A DNA stretch of 64,000 nt from Ulota crispa (GCA_963920765.1 OY987245.1:10680727-10744726); one strand, 5' to 3'; numbered from the stretch's first letter, positions 12,600 to 25,085 are shown. Numbers and translations are program-made. Notes: generated by a model from the letters alone, not told the origin.

Positions 12600-12960
12600 A
12601 ATGCCTATGGTGGAGGCCACCACCACCTCAAATTTCCCCATGGTGGTGCTCGCCACCAACTCTAAATTTTCCCATGGTGGTGGCAATCACCACCTCAAGA
12701 TTCTCCATGATGGTGATAGCCAACACCATTCAATTTGCCCCTGGTGGTGGCCATCACCACCTCAAGATTCCCCTTGGTGGTGACGGCCACCACTTCTCAA
12801 TTTGCCCATGGTGGTGGCCATTACCACTTCAAGGTTCCCTTTGGTGGTGATGGCCACCACCCCTCACGTTGCCCATGGTGGATTCCATCACCACCTGAAG
12901 TTTCCCCTTGGTGATGATGGCCACCACCCCTCACATTGCCCATGGTGGTGGTGGTGGTGC
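12600..12960. repeat. GGTGGTGGCCATCACCACC minisatellite
   Basis: Tandem units of about 60 bp, each with a GGTGGTGGCCACCACC-like near-palindrome and a TCAAGATTCCCC or TCAATTTGCCC linker. ORFs across it on both strands (His/Pro/Trp-rich) result from the repeat. Confidence 0.95.
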
Positions 12961-13137
12961 AACATCTTTTTTTGATTTTTTGATGGTATGTGTTCCAATC
13001 TTTTTTTTGTTGATTGGAATGCGTAATACCACATTTTAGGTCCCCTTGGTGATGGTTATTTTCCAACACACAACACCCATCACTCATCACCGAGCACCTA
13101 GCACCTGGCACCCATTACTCTCCATACACCACCACCA

Positions 13138-14280
13138 TCACCATGAGGAGACACAACGCCCCTCATAGTACGTTTTGTGTGATTTGGCAGGCCCCCTGTG
13201 ATATTGCACTAAAGTAGTTACGCTTGGCAAAGTTCTGGAGGACCATCGGCTACATGCCAAAGGTGACAGCACGAACCTATGCGTGAGCAGTGCAAACCCA
13301 AGCTTTAGCAACGCGAGCGGGAGCCCGAGCCTGAGCGTGAGGGATGGAGCTTGAGAGTGAGCAATGGATGCTAACCTGGATCGTGACCTAGCTTCTACCC
13401 TAGCCTTTGAGTGGCCTCTTATCTGGCCTGACAAGAGTGGGTGCTGTGAGATCACAAGCCACGTTTCTTTTTGAAGCTCCCAATGTAGATCAATGGGTGA
13501 TGTATGGCGTTTGGATCCGAGGGTTGAGCTCTCCCTTGCCCGGAGCTAGGTTAGAGGAGTCTCGATTCCCCATAGTGACGGGGGGCGCTTGGCAGCTCCC
13601 GCTCAGATCGTGCGTCGCCGTCGCTGAGCCTGGGCTCCGAAACCCTAAGCTTCAAATTTGTCACTCCTGCTGGCTCGCGATCCCCACTTGTCGTCCTACT
13701 ATCCAGAGCCCACAAAACCAGTTCGTTGCTGCCAGCAACTGCTGCGTACAACCTCACCACCCAGGCTCACCAAAAACCTAGTTTTTGTTGATCGCGCAGT
13801 TGCTCTAGTCGTTGCCGCGCTTGCACTTGGCGCTGTCGGATTTGCCTCCCAACCTGCTCCACCCGGTCGCCTTACAGTCACTTGTCGCTGTCGAGCAAGA
13901 ACTCGTTGGTGGTTCCGCGGCTGCTCCACCGCCTGGACACCGCTGCAGCCACGGTGCTTGTGCTCCGTTTTGCCCAACACCGTCACCCCGTCACAATATG
14001 CCGTCTCAACACCTTGACCGCTCTTGCTCCATACTCAAGAGCTCCCATACTACTTGCAGATTCCGTACGGCTCAGTTCCAAGCCTTTGCACGGCTTCCGT
14101 GCGGCCCAAGCTCACAAATCTCAACCAAAACAAAGCGTCCGTACTCACTCAATCGTAAATCTGGAACCAAAAACTCAAGAAAACTCAAATCCTCTGCAAA
14201 CCACAAAAGACTCAAGAACAGCAAAAGAAAATGGAAATCTTTGCCAAGTGATAAGATACAAAATCTAAGCACTTAAGTGT
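13138..14280. other. GC-rich island without an assignable gene
   Basis: The base composition is clearly more GC-rich than the surrounding DNA, and overlapping ORFs are open in several frames (for example 13812-14276 on + and 13699-13986 on -). None shows a domain I recognise. It contains the second copy (13453-13582) of the window-start repeat. It could be an LTR or 5' region of a retroelement or a captured gene fragment. A TATATAAG box follows at about 14650. Confidence 0.4.
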
Positions 14281-15791
14281 CAGTCAAGCTACCTCTCACT
14301 TTGCTCACGGGAAAATCCAAGAGTGCAAGGAGAAATGTGAAAGATAGTATAAAACTCAAGAAAATACAGTAAGCATACTCTCTCTCAAAAACACCTTGCA
14401 AGACTTGACTTGGCAAAAATGCCAAGTCAGGGAAGTAACGTGCCTTAACTAACCTTAAATCCTAAGTGGCCTCAAATGAGGTGCCAAATGGAACGAGGTG
14501 CCAAATGGAATGAGATGCCAAAAGCCGTAATCTTCCTCAAAACTACTAAAAACAAAAATCATCCACTAATGAAATACATCCAATGTGGCATAGCCATGAT
14601 GCCACATCACGTGAGAAGTTTACTTTTTGGTTGCAAAGTCTTAGGTTTAGGTATATAAGCACAATCACTTTTGAAAAACTCTATCTTGTATATTATTCAA
14701 AGACAATTATTGAACTTTGTTTTCTATAAGTCAAGAATTTTGTTTTTGGACAAAAAAATACCTATACACTTTTGCCAATAAGAAAAAAAATCAAGATTTT
14801 AACATATACAACCTAGAACCAACAATAAGACCCAAAATAGTTTGCATGAATAAAAACATCAATCTTTGTATTCATGGAACATGTTAGAAATAAATCATTC
14901 TAAAATCTAAATGTCAACACAAGTAAAGAGATAATAAAGACAATTTTCACAAGTAGATAACCATATGTGCCACAAAATAAGCTATTGTTACATTGTTTTC
15001 AAACCCAATTGATTTTCATTTTCATCAACCAATTTGACATTTCTATTTGCAATGATGCAATTCTTCAATCATTTCATTTTCAAATTACATTTAACCCCAA
15101 AACAACCCTGGAACTTCCAAAGCTTCTAGGAATTTGTTCTAATTTGAACAAAAATTCAATATTTGATAAATTTTATCAATTCTTTTTGAATTGTAATAGT
15201 ATATAATTAAACTAGACATGTTAGAAATTACATTAGAAAAGAAAACACCACAGTATCTCTTATGAATTGAAAGATTTTAATGTTTGATCATGAGGGTGTT
15301 AAAATTGTAAAAGTGATTTGAAGTCTTTTAATCTTCTTTTCACACATCTAGTTTAAAAAGTTGGTCATGAAAAAAATATGAGGTTAAAAGGCCTAACATG
15401 CATAACTCCAATCAATTTATGTCTTCTCAAAATCTACTCTACAATTCTTTTAAATAAATTTCTAAAGTGATTTTTTCTCAAAGATCTAGTGTATTTGTGG
15501 CTCATTCCCAAGACCCCTAAAAACTACAGAAGTCAAGATTGCAATGGACATCCATGCACAAAATCTTGAATAGAAAAATCATAATCAATCATTTGCAAAA
15601 TCAAATTGTTGAAGTTAAAACTAGACTTCAACTAGGAATTTTTAGAAAAACAAACTACTAAAAGTAGTAAATTGGTAAGGTTTTATCTAACTTCAAAAAT
15701 TGGTTGAGGACACACTCTGTCCTCAAAAGTCGTTTTGGGATTAAGGTAATATCTTCTTAATTCTAAAACTTAGAAAATAAGTTTAAAAAAA
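14281..15791. other. Gene-free interval
   Basis: Includes a short direct repeat (GAGGTGCCAAATGGAA, two to three copies near 14478-14520) and a TATATAAG motif at about 14650. No gene is recognised. Confidence 0.4.
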
Positions 15792-16249
15792 GGGGATTGA
15801 TATGTGTACCACACCCTTTCAACTATTCTACCACACCCCAGAGTAAATTTTAGATTTCTACCATCCAAAAGCTAAATTTGAGAATTTGGAATTTAGATTT
15901 GGACTTAGAGACCATGATTTAGTCTAGAATCATAAAAAGGTTCTAATTGAACAACACCCACTGAAAAAGCTTATCCTTTTTTGTAAACAAAAGTAAAATT
16001 AATACTTTTTTCCCAAGCTAAGCTTTTTCATCAAGGGTTGTTCAATTACAACTTTTTTTTTTATGATTCTAGACAAAATCAAGGTCTCTTAGTCCAAATC
16101 TGAATTCCAAATTCTCAAATTCAACTATTTAATGGTAGAAATCTAAAATTTACTTTAGGGGTGTGGTAGAATCGCTGAAAGGGTGTGATAGAATTGCTAA
16201 AAGGGTGTGATAGAATCGCTAAAAGGGTGTGATAGACATGTTAAATCCC
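15792..16249. mobile_element. Foldback MITE, copy B
   Basis: Same family as 10745-11158. It starts GGGGATTGATATGTG with long inverted arms around a centre near 15990-16010. The right end has a small expansion of AAGGGTGTGATAGAATCGCT units (about three copies at 16155-16230) before the terminal CATGTTAAATCCC. Confidence 0.75.
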
Positions 16250-16629
16250 TTAAAATTCTCTCGTGCATGTTCTAGCCAAGTACATTTCACATGTCAAAAA
16301 AGAGACGTTTAATTGTCATCTATATCATGGCTTAACTTCAGACATCTTTTTTTTTATCAAAAGCATATGAAACCTAGACAAGCATTCCCTTTTTGCATTT
16401 ACCATACTAACGGCCTGATTATATTTATTGAGAAATTTAGCTCAATTCCAATCCAATAGAAATTTCTGAAAAGCACGGATTTTATAGACTTACCCCAAAT
16501 AGTTGGAATTGATGTCTAGTATAGCCAAGGTTTTGTAGATATTTTGGAGTGTAGCCAAGTGTTACAGGCAAAAATTAAATAAGAGGAGTAGTATTCTGTT
16601 TTTTGCTTTCCCAAAGCCAAGATTGTAGA

Positions 16630-16870
16630 GGGTCCTCCACGCTATGTCTCAAATCCCACGTCCCACTAAAAATTTGACAATCTAATTGTTGTAAAGCCAA
16701 GAACTTGGGACTTGGCGCTTGAGACTACATCCCAAGTCCCGCATCCCAACTCATTGCATTTTGTTCATGTGGTAACACTATTTGAAAGTTTTGGCGTCAA
16801 AAGAGATGCGACCTCACTCAAAGTTTGGGTCAATCATTTTGCTAAACCTAATTTCTAGCCCAAGTCCTAC
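16630..16870 (+). repeat. Dispersed repeat, copy 1 of 3
   Basis: Shares a colinear series of blocks with the reverse complement of 20990-21290 and with 61240-61480. The series is a GTCTC start, GACAATCTAATTG-like, AAAGTTTTGGC-like and GGTCAATCATTTT-like blocks, then TAGCCCAA. Boundaries are unclear and no protein is recognised. Confidence 0.55.
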
Positions 16871-17157
16871 CCATTGTCCAAGAGTCTTTTTAGCTCCATC
16901 TATAAAATCCAAAATCTCTCATATTCAATTGATTTTTAAAGGGCCTACACCAAACAATAACTACATATAAATATTACAAATACAAAGTTTTTGAATATTT
17001 AGCCAATTTTTATCCAATAAACCCATTTTTCAACCAATGATTTTCTCATTTCTGGCAAATTTTATAGTGTCTTTTGGACCTCCTTGCTCATTGATCTCAC
17101 TAAATATATTTGCATAAAATATTCATGACTTTCTTTAGTACTCCTTCTTACTTTTAA

Positions 17158-17886
17158 CCCTTAAAGGATGGGCCTACAACCATGGATTTTCGATGGAATT
17201 GCAATCATCTTCTAGGAGTTATTTTGGCAATGTAATCAACATCAAAATCCAATATTAAAATTTTAGTAGGAGAAGGTATGTGCATACTACATGTATAAAA
17301 ATTGTTCATAAATTTTGGTGAAAATTTGAAATTATTGTAATTTTTTTGAAGCAAATGCTAAAGAAATTCATATAAATTACAAAATGTATTCAATTATGCC
17401 AAATTTGTTATTGTGGATGTGAATCATGATGATCTTCATCATGATGGAATTTCTCTTTCCATGTTGGTAAAATTAGAAAAAGTAACTATTCCATGGTAAT
17501 AGGTACTCAACTTGTGACAGTAATAAAATTTTCAAAACTTAAATTTTTTCAAAATCTTAAAGTACAAGGAGAAACTAGATTTGGTAAACTTTCCATGGCT
17601 TGTTATGCTCAAACTAAAAGCACATGATTTTAATAACTTGTATTGAGTTTTGGTAAAAAGATCCTCAAAATTCAAAATACACTACACAGTGGTGCATCTT
17701 TACTACCCAATTGGGAAGTGGGACCCTTTTGTGAACATTATGCATGCAAAAGCTATCTATCTATATGCTCTAAATTGCACTATTCATACCCCAACGGAAT
17801 CTTAGACGGAAAACAACGTTATTCCATTGTCAGAGCACTTTTTAGTCATCTAGAAGCCACAAAATGGCTGCAACGACATTTAAGGG
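17158..17886. mobile_element. piggyBac-like TTAA element, 729 bp
   Basis: Flanked by TTAA (17154-17157 and 17887-17890), with ends CCCTTAAAGG and TTTAAGGG. It is closely related over its whole length to 49756-50485; for example GGAGTTATTTTGGCAATG and GTATGTGCATACTACATG occur in both. A 99-codon ORF crosses the right end, but no transposase motif is visible. Confidence 0.85.
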
Positions 17887-18179
17887 TTAATATTCCAATG
17901 AAGATTGAATCTCACTTTGAGGCAAGGTTTGGGAAGAACTGACTGCAAGTTCCATGTTAGCCAATTGAAATGAGAAAAAACCATTTGCAATGTATAAACT
18001 TCGGCTAAAAGCCGATCAAAAATCTTTAAAAAAATTACTTATAGTATGTAATAGAGAAAATAACCGAAAGAGCTCCTTGATGAACCGATTCAATCTAGGA
18101 ATTGAAGGAAATCTACCGAAAAATCTCAAATATTTCCCGGACTCTGCTCTGAGGTAAGGCTTGCACAAATGGGACATGA

Positions 18180-18535
18180 TACGGAATGTGAAACGCCCCT
18201 ACATTTTAAGGATAAAGTGCCATGATGACAATCTTGGACCTAGCCAATCATAATCCTGGAAATACAAGCAGCACCTGAATGGACAAGATATTGTAGCTTT
18301 GTGTCTCGAAGCGGTTATAGGCCCACCCTATCCCAGCCACAAAAGAAGACCACCATCAGGGCCCCACACCCTAGTACGTCGTTCACCCTTCATTTCGACC
18401 GCACTGCTAGCGAGATCCACGGTCACAGGAGTGCCAAAGAAGTTAGCCCAACCAGGCACGGCGGTTCCTGGAGCTTGTGGCAGCCCCTGGTCCCTGGCAT
18501 ATTCCCTACTTTATAGTTTTCTACTCCGTATTTCG
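18180..18535. other. GC-rich patch of unknown origin
   Basis: Two overlapping plus-strand frames and one minus-strand frame are open over 60-80 codons. I could not match any to a family. It may be a gene or retroelement fragment. Confidence 0.3.
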
Positions 18536-18734
18536 TAAAAAATCTTTCTAGAAATTCCTCATGTGATGTTATTGGCTTTTATCAATTGCAAATGTTTGGA
18601 TCATGTCATGGACTCATATGAGTTTGTCCTTTTACAGTACAATTCTGCATTGGTCAGATTTTTTTTAATTTTTTTATTACAAAAGAATTGGTGTGTACAG
18701 AAACGACCTCATGTAAGGGCATTCTTGGGTTTAA

Positions 18735-19646
18735 CCGCTAAAGGGCCTAGCAAAGTTTTCTCCAAAAACTCTTCAAAACTGCCATTTTTAGAGCATCAAC
18801 CAAATTTGAAAACAAAGACATTTTTATACATATGTGACCATAGGATTTTGTAAAAGAATGGTATTAGAACATGTGGATTTTTTTTCGAGTTTTCTATCAT
18901 GTGGATTGGAAGATAGAATGGTTTGAATATTCAAAAACGTCTTGTTAAAAATCAGGTAGCTACCCTTCAGAAGGTGAAATTCCTAAGGAAAAAAGACCAT
19001 GTGGGTGGTGCTTCTCTAAATTCCTTGTTCCACCTAAGTAAAGTGCATGTCAAACAAGTTTCAAATCATTTGGAGTAGTATAGCATATGGAAAAAAACTA
19101 GTAAGTAAAAAAAAGTAGAGAATGATTCAAAACACAAAATTGTTAAGAATTTAATTATGGAAATGAAAAATGCCAATTCCAATGGTTGTAATGTTGTAAT
19201 AAACAATCGACATCCTTTGGTTTTGTTTTTTTTCCGGAATGTTGAAAATTGAGTAAAATAAAGGACTTCAAAGTTTATTTTAGTGTAGAGAATCCACAAC
19301 TGCCCGCAAACAAAAAATCCTCATAACTTTCATCTCGTTGATTGAAATGGAATGATTCAAAGCTTCCTACATTCACATAAATCTCCTAAACCAATTTGAA
19401 AATTTTATTTTTGAAAAAAATGATTTTTAGAAATCTGCCCAAGTTGCCCAACGAATGTAAAAAACAACATATTTTGGCCATAACTTTTTACTCATAATCC
19501 AAATGTCATAAAATTTAGTGCATATGAAAGATAAACCTTGTCCCCACATTCTATTAAAATTTCAGCTTAAAATATGAAAAGCTCCAATCATAAGTACTTG
19601 CCCAAAATCGCTATATTTCTACAAAAGGGGTCTGGTCCTTTAGGGA
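18735..19646. mobile_element. piggyBac-like TTAA element, about 912 bp
   Basis: Flanked by TTAA (18731-18734 and 19647-19650). The ends are CCGCTAAAGGGCC and, inwards from the right, TCCCTAAAGGACC. The interior around 19295-19370 (GCCCGCAAACAAAAAATCC, then GGAATGATTCAA) corresponds to the element at 1946-2851. No transposase ORF is present. Confidence 0.65.
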
Positions 19647-19650
19647 TTAA

Positions 19651-20989
19651 ATGAGTGTGAACAAGGGTGAAATATGAGTAACCAATGGTATAAATGTAAG
19701 ATTCTCCATAAGTGAGGTCTTTAATTTGCTTAAATGTTGCTTGAAAAAAATAACTACATGTGTCTGTTCTATTGACAAAAATGATATTATGTAGCGTGAC
19801 ACCATTTCACAATTTTCGTTGTTACTTTCATGAGTATAAGGGCATCAAAAAATGCAAAGGATATTGTTCAATCAATGCTTACCCATTTATATGCAGTAGT
19901 ATAAATCATGATTGTTTCTTTTTGTTTTTTTTGTTGATAGAACAACAATGCAAAGCAAGTAAGGCATAAATGAATGGATTCGGATATAATCAACTATGTG
20001 TACAGGTTTATCCAATATATGTACTAATATTAATAACTATTGTCTAAATTTTGGCAAACCTGGCGTTTGCTTGGAGAGGGGTTTGGCAAATTCATCCAAT
20101 TTTCACCTAGTTGTTATTAGTGCTATGGTAGTTAGTGTCAAATTGAGTTAGGATCTTGGCAAAAAAATTGCCAAAGTGGAAAACCATGGTTGTAAGATAG
20201 GCCACACCAAAAAAAATGTCATTATAGATTGGCATTTTTTGTATAAAATAAGTAGCTGTACTTACTTCTCTGTATAAAAGTAGATCCCTTGACTTTTTTC
20301 ACTCATGTTTATATCCCAATTGAAACATGTGGTGTTGTGTTTTTAATAATTGTTGTTTCTAAACTTGTGCCCTTGAATCACGGAAAAGGTTATCTTTAGC
20401 AAAACAATGCATGGAGTGATGGAACCTTGAGCAAAGTAGTTATCCCTCAATACTCCAAAGACACATTTTAATCACTTCTTCATTAGTTCCAAAGTAGCTT
20501 GCTTTGAGCTTTGTGGCCTTGGCATGAGGTAAGGCTACTTGAACTCACAATTGTCAGAATCAATAGTTTTCATTTGTTTGTTATTGCACAATGTTTATCA
20601 CTAAGAGGGAGTTTACATTGTGTCTCACATCCCATCCATTACAAGGGATTTGGATCCAAGAAAGGGATGTGAGTTTGGATGTTCCTAATTTTGGGAACCA
20701 GCCACTGCTAGTCATCAGAAAAAAAAAATTAAAAAAAATTAAAATTAAAAAATAAGTAAAAAAATAATTTTTTTCCAAAAATTTAATTAAATAAAAACAT
20801 CTGACGTAGTTGCCCTAATGCCATATTGTATTGTTGCATATTGTCTATGTAGAAGAATTGTGGAAGTGTTCCCAAAGTTCCCATAGTTTTGGGGGAAGAG
20901 GCCCATTCTTGGGTCCAAATCCCTTGTAATGTTTGGAAGTCCCACCTCAATGCCAAATTCCAATTTAGTTGGATCTCTAAGGGCAAAAA
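19651..20989. other. Gene-free AT-rich interval
   Basis: No gene recognised. A run of A-rich, TTAATT-like sequence near 20725-20790 explains the low-complexity minus-strand ORF there. Confidence 0.4.
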
Positions 20990-21290
20990 GATTACTAAAG
21001 AAAGCCTTGATTGTTTCATGCAAAAACATTGGTGGAATTTGGGTTGAAACTTAGTTCTAAGAAAATGGTTGACCCAAATTTGGAGTGAAGTCCCACCTTC
21101 TTTGGTACAAAAACTCTCAATAAATGTTGAAGCATAAGCAACCAAGACATGAAACTTGGGATGTAATGTGAAATACCAAATCCCAACTTTTGATTTTACA
21201 CCAATTAAATTCTCAAATTTCAATGAAACACGAGACATCGGACATAGAGTATGAACCGCGACATTAGAACAAATGCACACATGCAAAGAA
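20990..21290 (-). repeat. Dispersed repeat, copy 2 of 3
   Basis: Inverted relative to copies at 16630-16870 and 61240-61480. The minus strand carries the GTCTC...AAAAGTTGGGA...GGGTCAACCATTTT...CAACCCAAAT block series. The 167-codon minus-strand ORF over it lacks any recognised domain and is probably fortuitous. Confidence 0.55.
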
Positions 21291-22191
21291 CTCTATCCAA
21301 TGAATTTGTGACTTTTTACAACGTTTACATAAGGTCTTCAAATGTCATTCTTGAACTTCATTCATTCTTTTCTTAGAGAATTCTCCGTCTAGTGATACCA
21401 AGTTCGAGAAAGTTAGTAGGACGTTTCATTTCCTCATTGAAATGGTCACTCTAGTCACTATGTACCCAGTTCTAACTTTCATTTAGAGGAATGAATGGTT
21501 CATCCATGATTATTTTATCCAACTTCAAAAGAATGACGGAGGTACTAGATTTTGATACGATGGATTGCTGGATAAGTGGGCTTTGTAAAGGTCGAGATCT
21601 TTTTGGTGTGGATTGGTTGGAGGGCTGGCGGGATGGCATCCCAACCCACCAATTGTTTTCTTCTGTTTTCTGTGGGGATTGGAGTGGTGCGTGTGGCCCA
21701 GCCAGGTCCTGGACCTTTGTTATGGCCCTGTGGGTCCTTGGCAGACTTTTTTCCTACTGGCTATACTACCTACTGGCTACACTACTGTAGGTTGGTAGCA
21801 GATTCGGCATAAAATAATTCCCAAAATTTTGCCTAATTATTCTATAAATTATATTCCAAAAGTGTCCAATGTCAAATGAATCAAAAATTTGAAATGCCAA
21901 ATATAATAAAAGTCATTAAGCTTAACTAACAATGAAAGGTCAAAGTTGATTCCAAGAGGGCTCAATCTACTACAAATCTTATACCAAGGGTTAATTTTAG
22001 AAAGTGGAAGATGCTTAGAAAAAGGCTTAATTCTACTATAAAAAATTGGTTGAATGCCAAATAATAACAATTTTTTTTTGAAAGTGCCTAATCTTGTTTA
22101 ATTATGAAATCAGATGCCTCATTGAGTTTTTCTCAAAAAATAATTGATTCAGCCAAGACCTGCCGAATCTGCTCACAACCTACAATATGTA
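21291..22191. other. Gene-free interval
   Basis: A moderately GC-rich stretch at about 21590-21800 has three open frames but no recognisable protein. The rest is AT-rich. Confidence 0.35.
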
Positions 22192-22830
22192 CACTGAATA
22201 TTGCGTTTAGGTTGCCCCACACTACTTTCTTGACATTTCAAACTATATAAATATTTATTGCTGCCACAATAGTTTTGATTTTTTTTTTGTTGCAACAAGT
22301 AGTTTTTAAATGTCATATCAAAAACAATGAAGTTAACCCCTAAACATCGAGGAGGACAAAAAACGTCCTTTGGCTCTAAAAAACATTCTATGATTCAGAA
22401 AAAAGTTGTTTTTCATCTGATTTTTTTTTCAAAAGTGACCATGAACACATGTTTGATCTTGGAAGACAAAAAATTACTTCTTGGGATGCATTCATTTTTT
22501 TAGTAACCCAAATTGTGATAAGATTCATAAACATGGTGTTAGCTCCCAAGCTGCCCTTCTTGCAATTTTCATGAGAGCACCATGCATTGTTGACTTTTCT
22601 AGCTTTTTGAAGCAATACTACTAGCGCCCTTGTGCAAAACACTATAGACTGCTACAAGCAAGGCACAGCAAGCCACGGTGATCAATTCATCTCTCCTTTA
22701 TGGGTTAAGAAAAGACAAACTAACAACTTTCAAGTCATAAACTGTGTGAAATTCAAGTGTTTAGGGGGTTTCATTCACCTCCAAGTGGCCAAGTGATGAC
22801 AAGGCCTTCTTTTTTCATTTTTTAAGAAGT
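22192..22830. mobile_element. Truncated CACTGAATATTGC MITE carrying a nested TTAA insertion
   Basis: The left end CACTGAATATTGCGTTTAGG follows TA (22190-22191) and matches the left end of 26042-26341. Homology resumes after the insertion at 22337-22704 (AAGTCATAAACTGTGTGAAAT and CCAAGTGATGA blocks). The right terminal repeat is missing. Confidence 0.7.
22337..22704. mobile_element. Short piggyBac-like TTAA element, 368 bp, nested
   Basis: Flanked by TTAA (22333-22336 and 22705-22708), with ends CCCCTAAACATC and TCCTTTATGGG. In the related MITE at 26042-26341 the flanking sequences are contiguous (AATGAAG followed by an ACAAACTA block), giving an approximate empty site. The TIR is weak. Confidence 0.55.
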
Positions 22831-22960
22831 GTGAAGGTGGCTATTTAAAATGTCATAGTGGTGCTCCAAATTTCAACTTTCATTCACAGATTGGCTAGAA
22901 AATATCACATTAGTACATAATATATGTCTAAAATTTTGTTTTCATCCACAATTTGGCAAT

Positions 22961-23201
22961 TTTAGATGTAATGACAAGGATGTACAACATGTGAACATGA
23001 AATCTTGATAGAAGTTATGGGTGCAATGGCAGTTTGCTCTTTAAAAACTCACAACTTATTCTCAAAGTATCCAAATAATACATTCAAAAGTGCAAACTCA
23101 TTTTTATTATGTTCCTAGTAGGATCCTATAATTTGCTAGTTGTGTATTGATAGTCATCATGTTCAAAACCCTTAGTTTGACATTTATGGGTGCTCCTACC
23201 T
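22961..23201. mobile_element. 5'-truncated TA-flanked element
   Basis: Nearly colinear with 58640-58879; blocks include GACAAGGATGTACAACATGTG and GGATCCTATAATTTGCTAGTTG. It ends GGGTGCTCCTACCT followed by TA. The left end does not match the complete copy. Confidence 0.7.
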
Positions 23202-23203
23202 TA

Positions 23204-23968
23204 GGGGCAGAAACTCCTCAGCAAGAGTTAATTCTCTTGCTTCAGTAAGGGTAGTCACACCTTCTTCACCTCATTCTTAATCTTCAAAGAATGAGAACAT
23301 GGCATTCTCTCCTTGATTTGCAAAAGCCCTATTCTTTGAAGACTGAGAAGTTTTCTTGTTCACCTCTAAACAAAAAGAATGGGCAGGAAGAAGTTTTAGA
23401 AAGTGAAATTTTCACCAATGTGTGTCTCCTTTTCACCTTGTTTTGCTTACTTCCTTCTTATTCTTGTTTCAATGTAAATGCAACTTACCTTCTTATTGCA
23501 TCACCATTTTTAGGTGTACTCATTCTCCATTCTCCACCACCTACAAAAGAGGAGTCACACCTTCTTCATAGAGAATTGCTCCTATTGGCTTCTATTTCCA
23601 ACCCACAACTTCCCAATCTTCATCAAAATTTTCATTCTCAAAGAAAGTGTGACTTGCATTCAATTTCTTGGCAAATTTTTGCCTAAGTCTTACCTCAAAA
23701 TTCAACTATTGACCATTACACTAAGAAATCTGCATGAAAAATTGGATGAAATCGCTGAACCCTTCCTAGAGCAAAATTCCAACTTGCCAAAATTTGGATG
23801 AAATTAGCTTATATTAGCAATTTTTCAGATGGACCCCATATATCATTCATTTATTCCAATTTTAGCTAAATTTTCCTTACTTGTCTGCATTCTGGGGTGC
23901 GAGTTGCTCTGCCCTGACAAAAATAAAAATAAAATCCTGGGTGTGATTACCCCTAATATGATGATAGA
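23204..23968. other. Gene-free interval upstream of HDA15
   Basis: Overlapping plus-strand ORFs at 23291-23801 show no recognisable domain. The motif GTCACACCTTCTTCA occurs twice (about 23252 and 23552). Confidence 0.4.
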
Positions 23969-24047
23969 AGATGACACGGTCATAGGAACCAAGAAGATGA
24001 CACGGTCATAGGAACCAAGAAGACGACACGGTTACAGGGAACCAAGA
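23969..24047. repeat. Three tandem 26-bp units in the putative HDA15 promoter
   Basis: The unit begins AGATGACACGG and ends GGAACCAAGA. Two copies are identical and the third diverged. Each contains the TGACACGG/CGACACGG core. The array lies directly upstream of the GC-rich presumed first exon of the deacetylase gene. Confidence 0.9.
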
Positions 24048-24372
24048 CAGATGGCCGTTCCACGTCGGAAGATGACGTGGCAGCGCAGGAACGGAAAGCA
24101 AGCGGGAAGCTGACAATTTACGCGCGCACCCGCAGCTCCGAATTTGCTCGCCAAGCAGGTCGTGAAAAACGAATGCGAATGCTCGAATCCTCCGCGATCG
24201 GATCACTCCACCTGCCCACCTGCACCCGATTTTCCACACCAATTCCTTCATCGCCGTTCCGACACGACCCGTGAACTGCCTTCCGATTGCCCTGCCGTTC
24301 CGCCATTTCTCCGATTGCTTCCTCGTAAATCACACCACACTCTCGGTGCGTTGCCATTTCGTGCTTCCCTTA
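24006..24372 (+). promoter_or_regulatory. HDA15: Putative 5' UTR / first exon region of HDA15
   Basis: A GC-rich island followed by a candidate GT splice donor (TTAAG then GTTTGC at about 24373), about 1.2 kb before the first coding exon. This composition shift and donor suggest a transcribed leader with a long 5' UTR intron. No TATA box is obvious and the transcription start is not determined. Confidence 0.4.
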
Positions 24373-24407
24373 AGGTTTGCAATCTCTACCTTCGTCGGTT
24401 TCCGTGC

Positions 24408-25085
24408 TACTTTTCATGCTTAAATGTTTTTATAAGTTTTATCTTTCTCATTCCGTAATAGATTGTTTCCTAGGGTTAGGGTTTGCTGCCATTTTTACCA
24501 TACGTCTACACATGAATCAGTGCCTTCTAGACTCGAATGTTTATAAGGCTTACCTCTTTTTTCTTAATAGATGATTTCCTAGGGTTAGGGTTTTCTGCCA
24601 TTTGCACCATATATCTGCATAGGAATCAGTGCCTCGCTCACCGAGCTATTTGTTTATGTATCTGCTAAATAACGAAATATAATTCTGAGAGAAAGTTCTT
24701 TCTATTTACACTATGTCCTTAAACGTGATCAATGCCTAATTTACCATTTTTTCCATATCTTTTAATGCCATACCGTGCATGTCAGGACTGTAAATTTTCT
24801 TGCTACTTTTCATGCTTGGAAGTTGTTAGAAGTCTTATCTTTCTCTTTCCGCAATAGATGATTTTCTAGGGTTAGGGGTTGCTGCCATTTTTACTGTATG
24901 TCTACATAGGAATCAGTGCCTCGCTCACCGAGCCATTTGTTTATGTATCTGCTAAATAACGAAATATAATTCTGAGAGAAAGTTCTTTCTATTTACACTA
25001 TGTCCTTAAACGTGATCAATGCCTAATTTACCATTTTTTCTATATCTTTTAATGCCATACCGTGCATGCCAGGACTGTGATTTTA
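24408..25085. repeat. Tandem duplications within the HDA15 leader intron
   Basis: A block of about 165 bp (AGGAATCAGTGCCTCGCTCA to the CCGTGCATG motif) occurs at about 24620-24785 and again at 24908-25073, almost identical, with a period of about 288 bp. A shorter block containing TTCCTAGGGTTAGGG and CTGCCATTT occurs three times, near 24470, 24575 and 24868. Confidence 0.9.

Noticed and set aside
14640..14760. LTR promoter with TATATAAG box
   Set aside because: No paired LTR, primer-binding site, polypurine tract or gag/pol frame was found nearby.
20783..21286. 167-codon minus-strand ORF
   Set aside because: It overlaps a dispersed repeat present twice more without a conserved frame, and has no recognisable domain.
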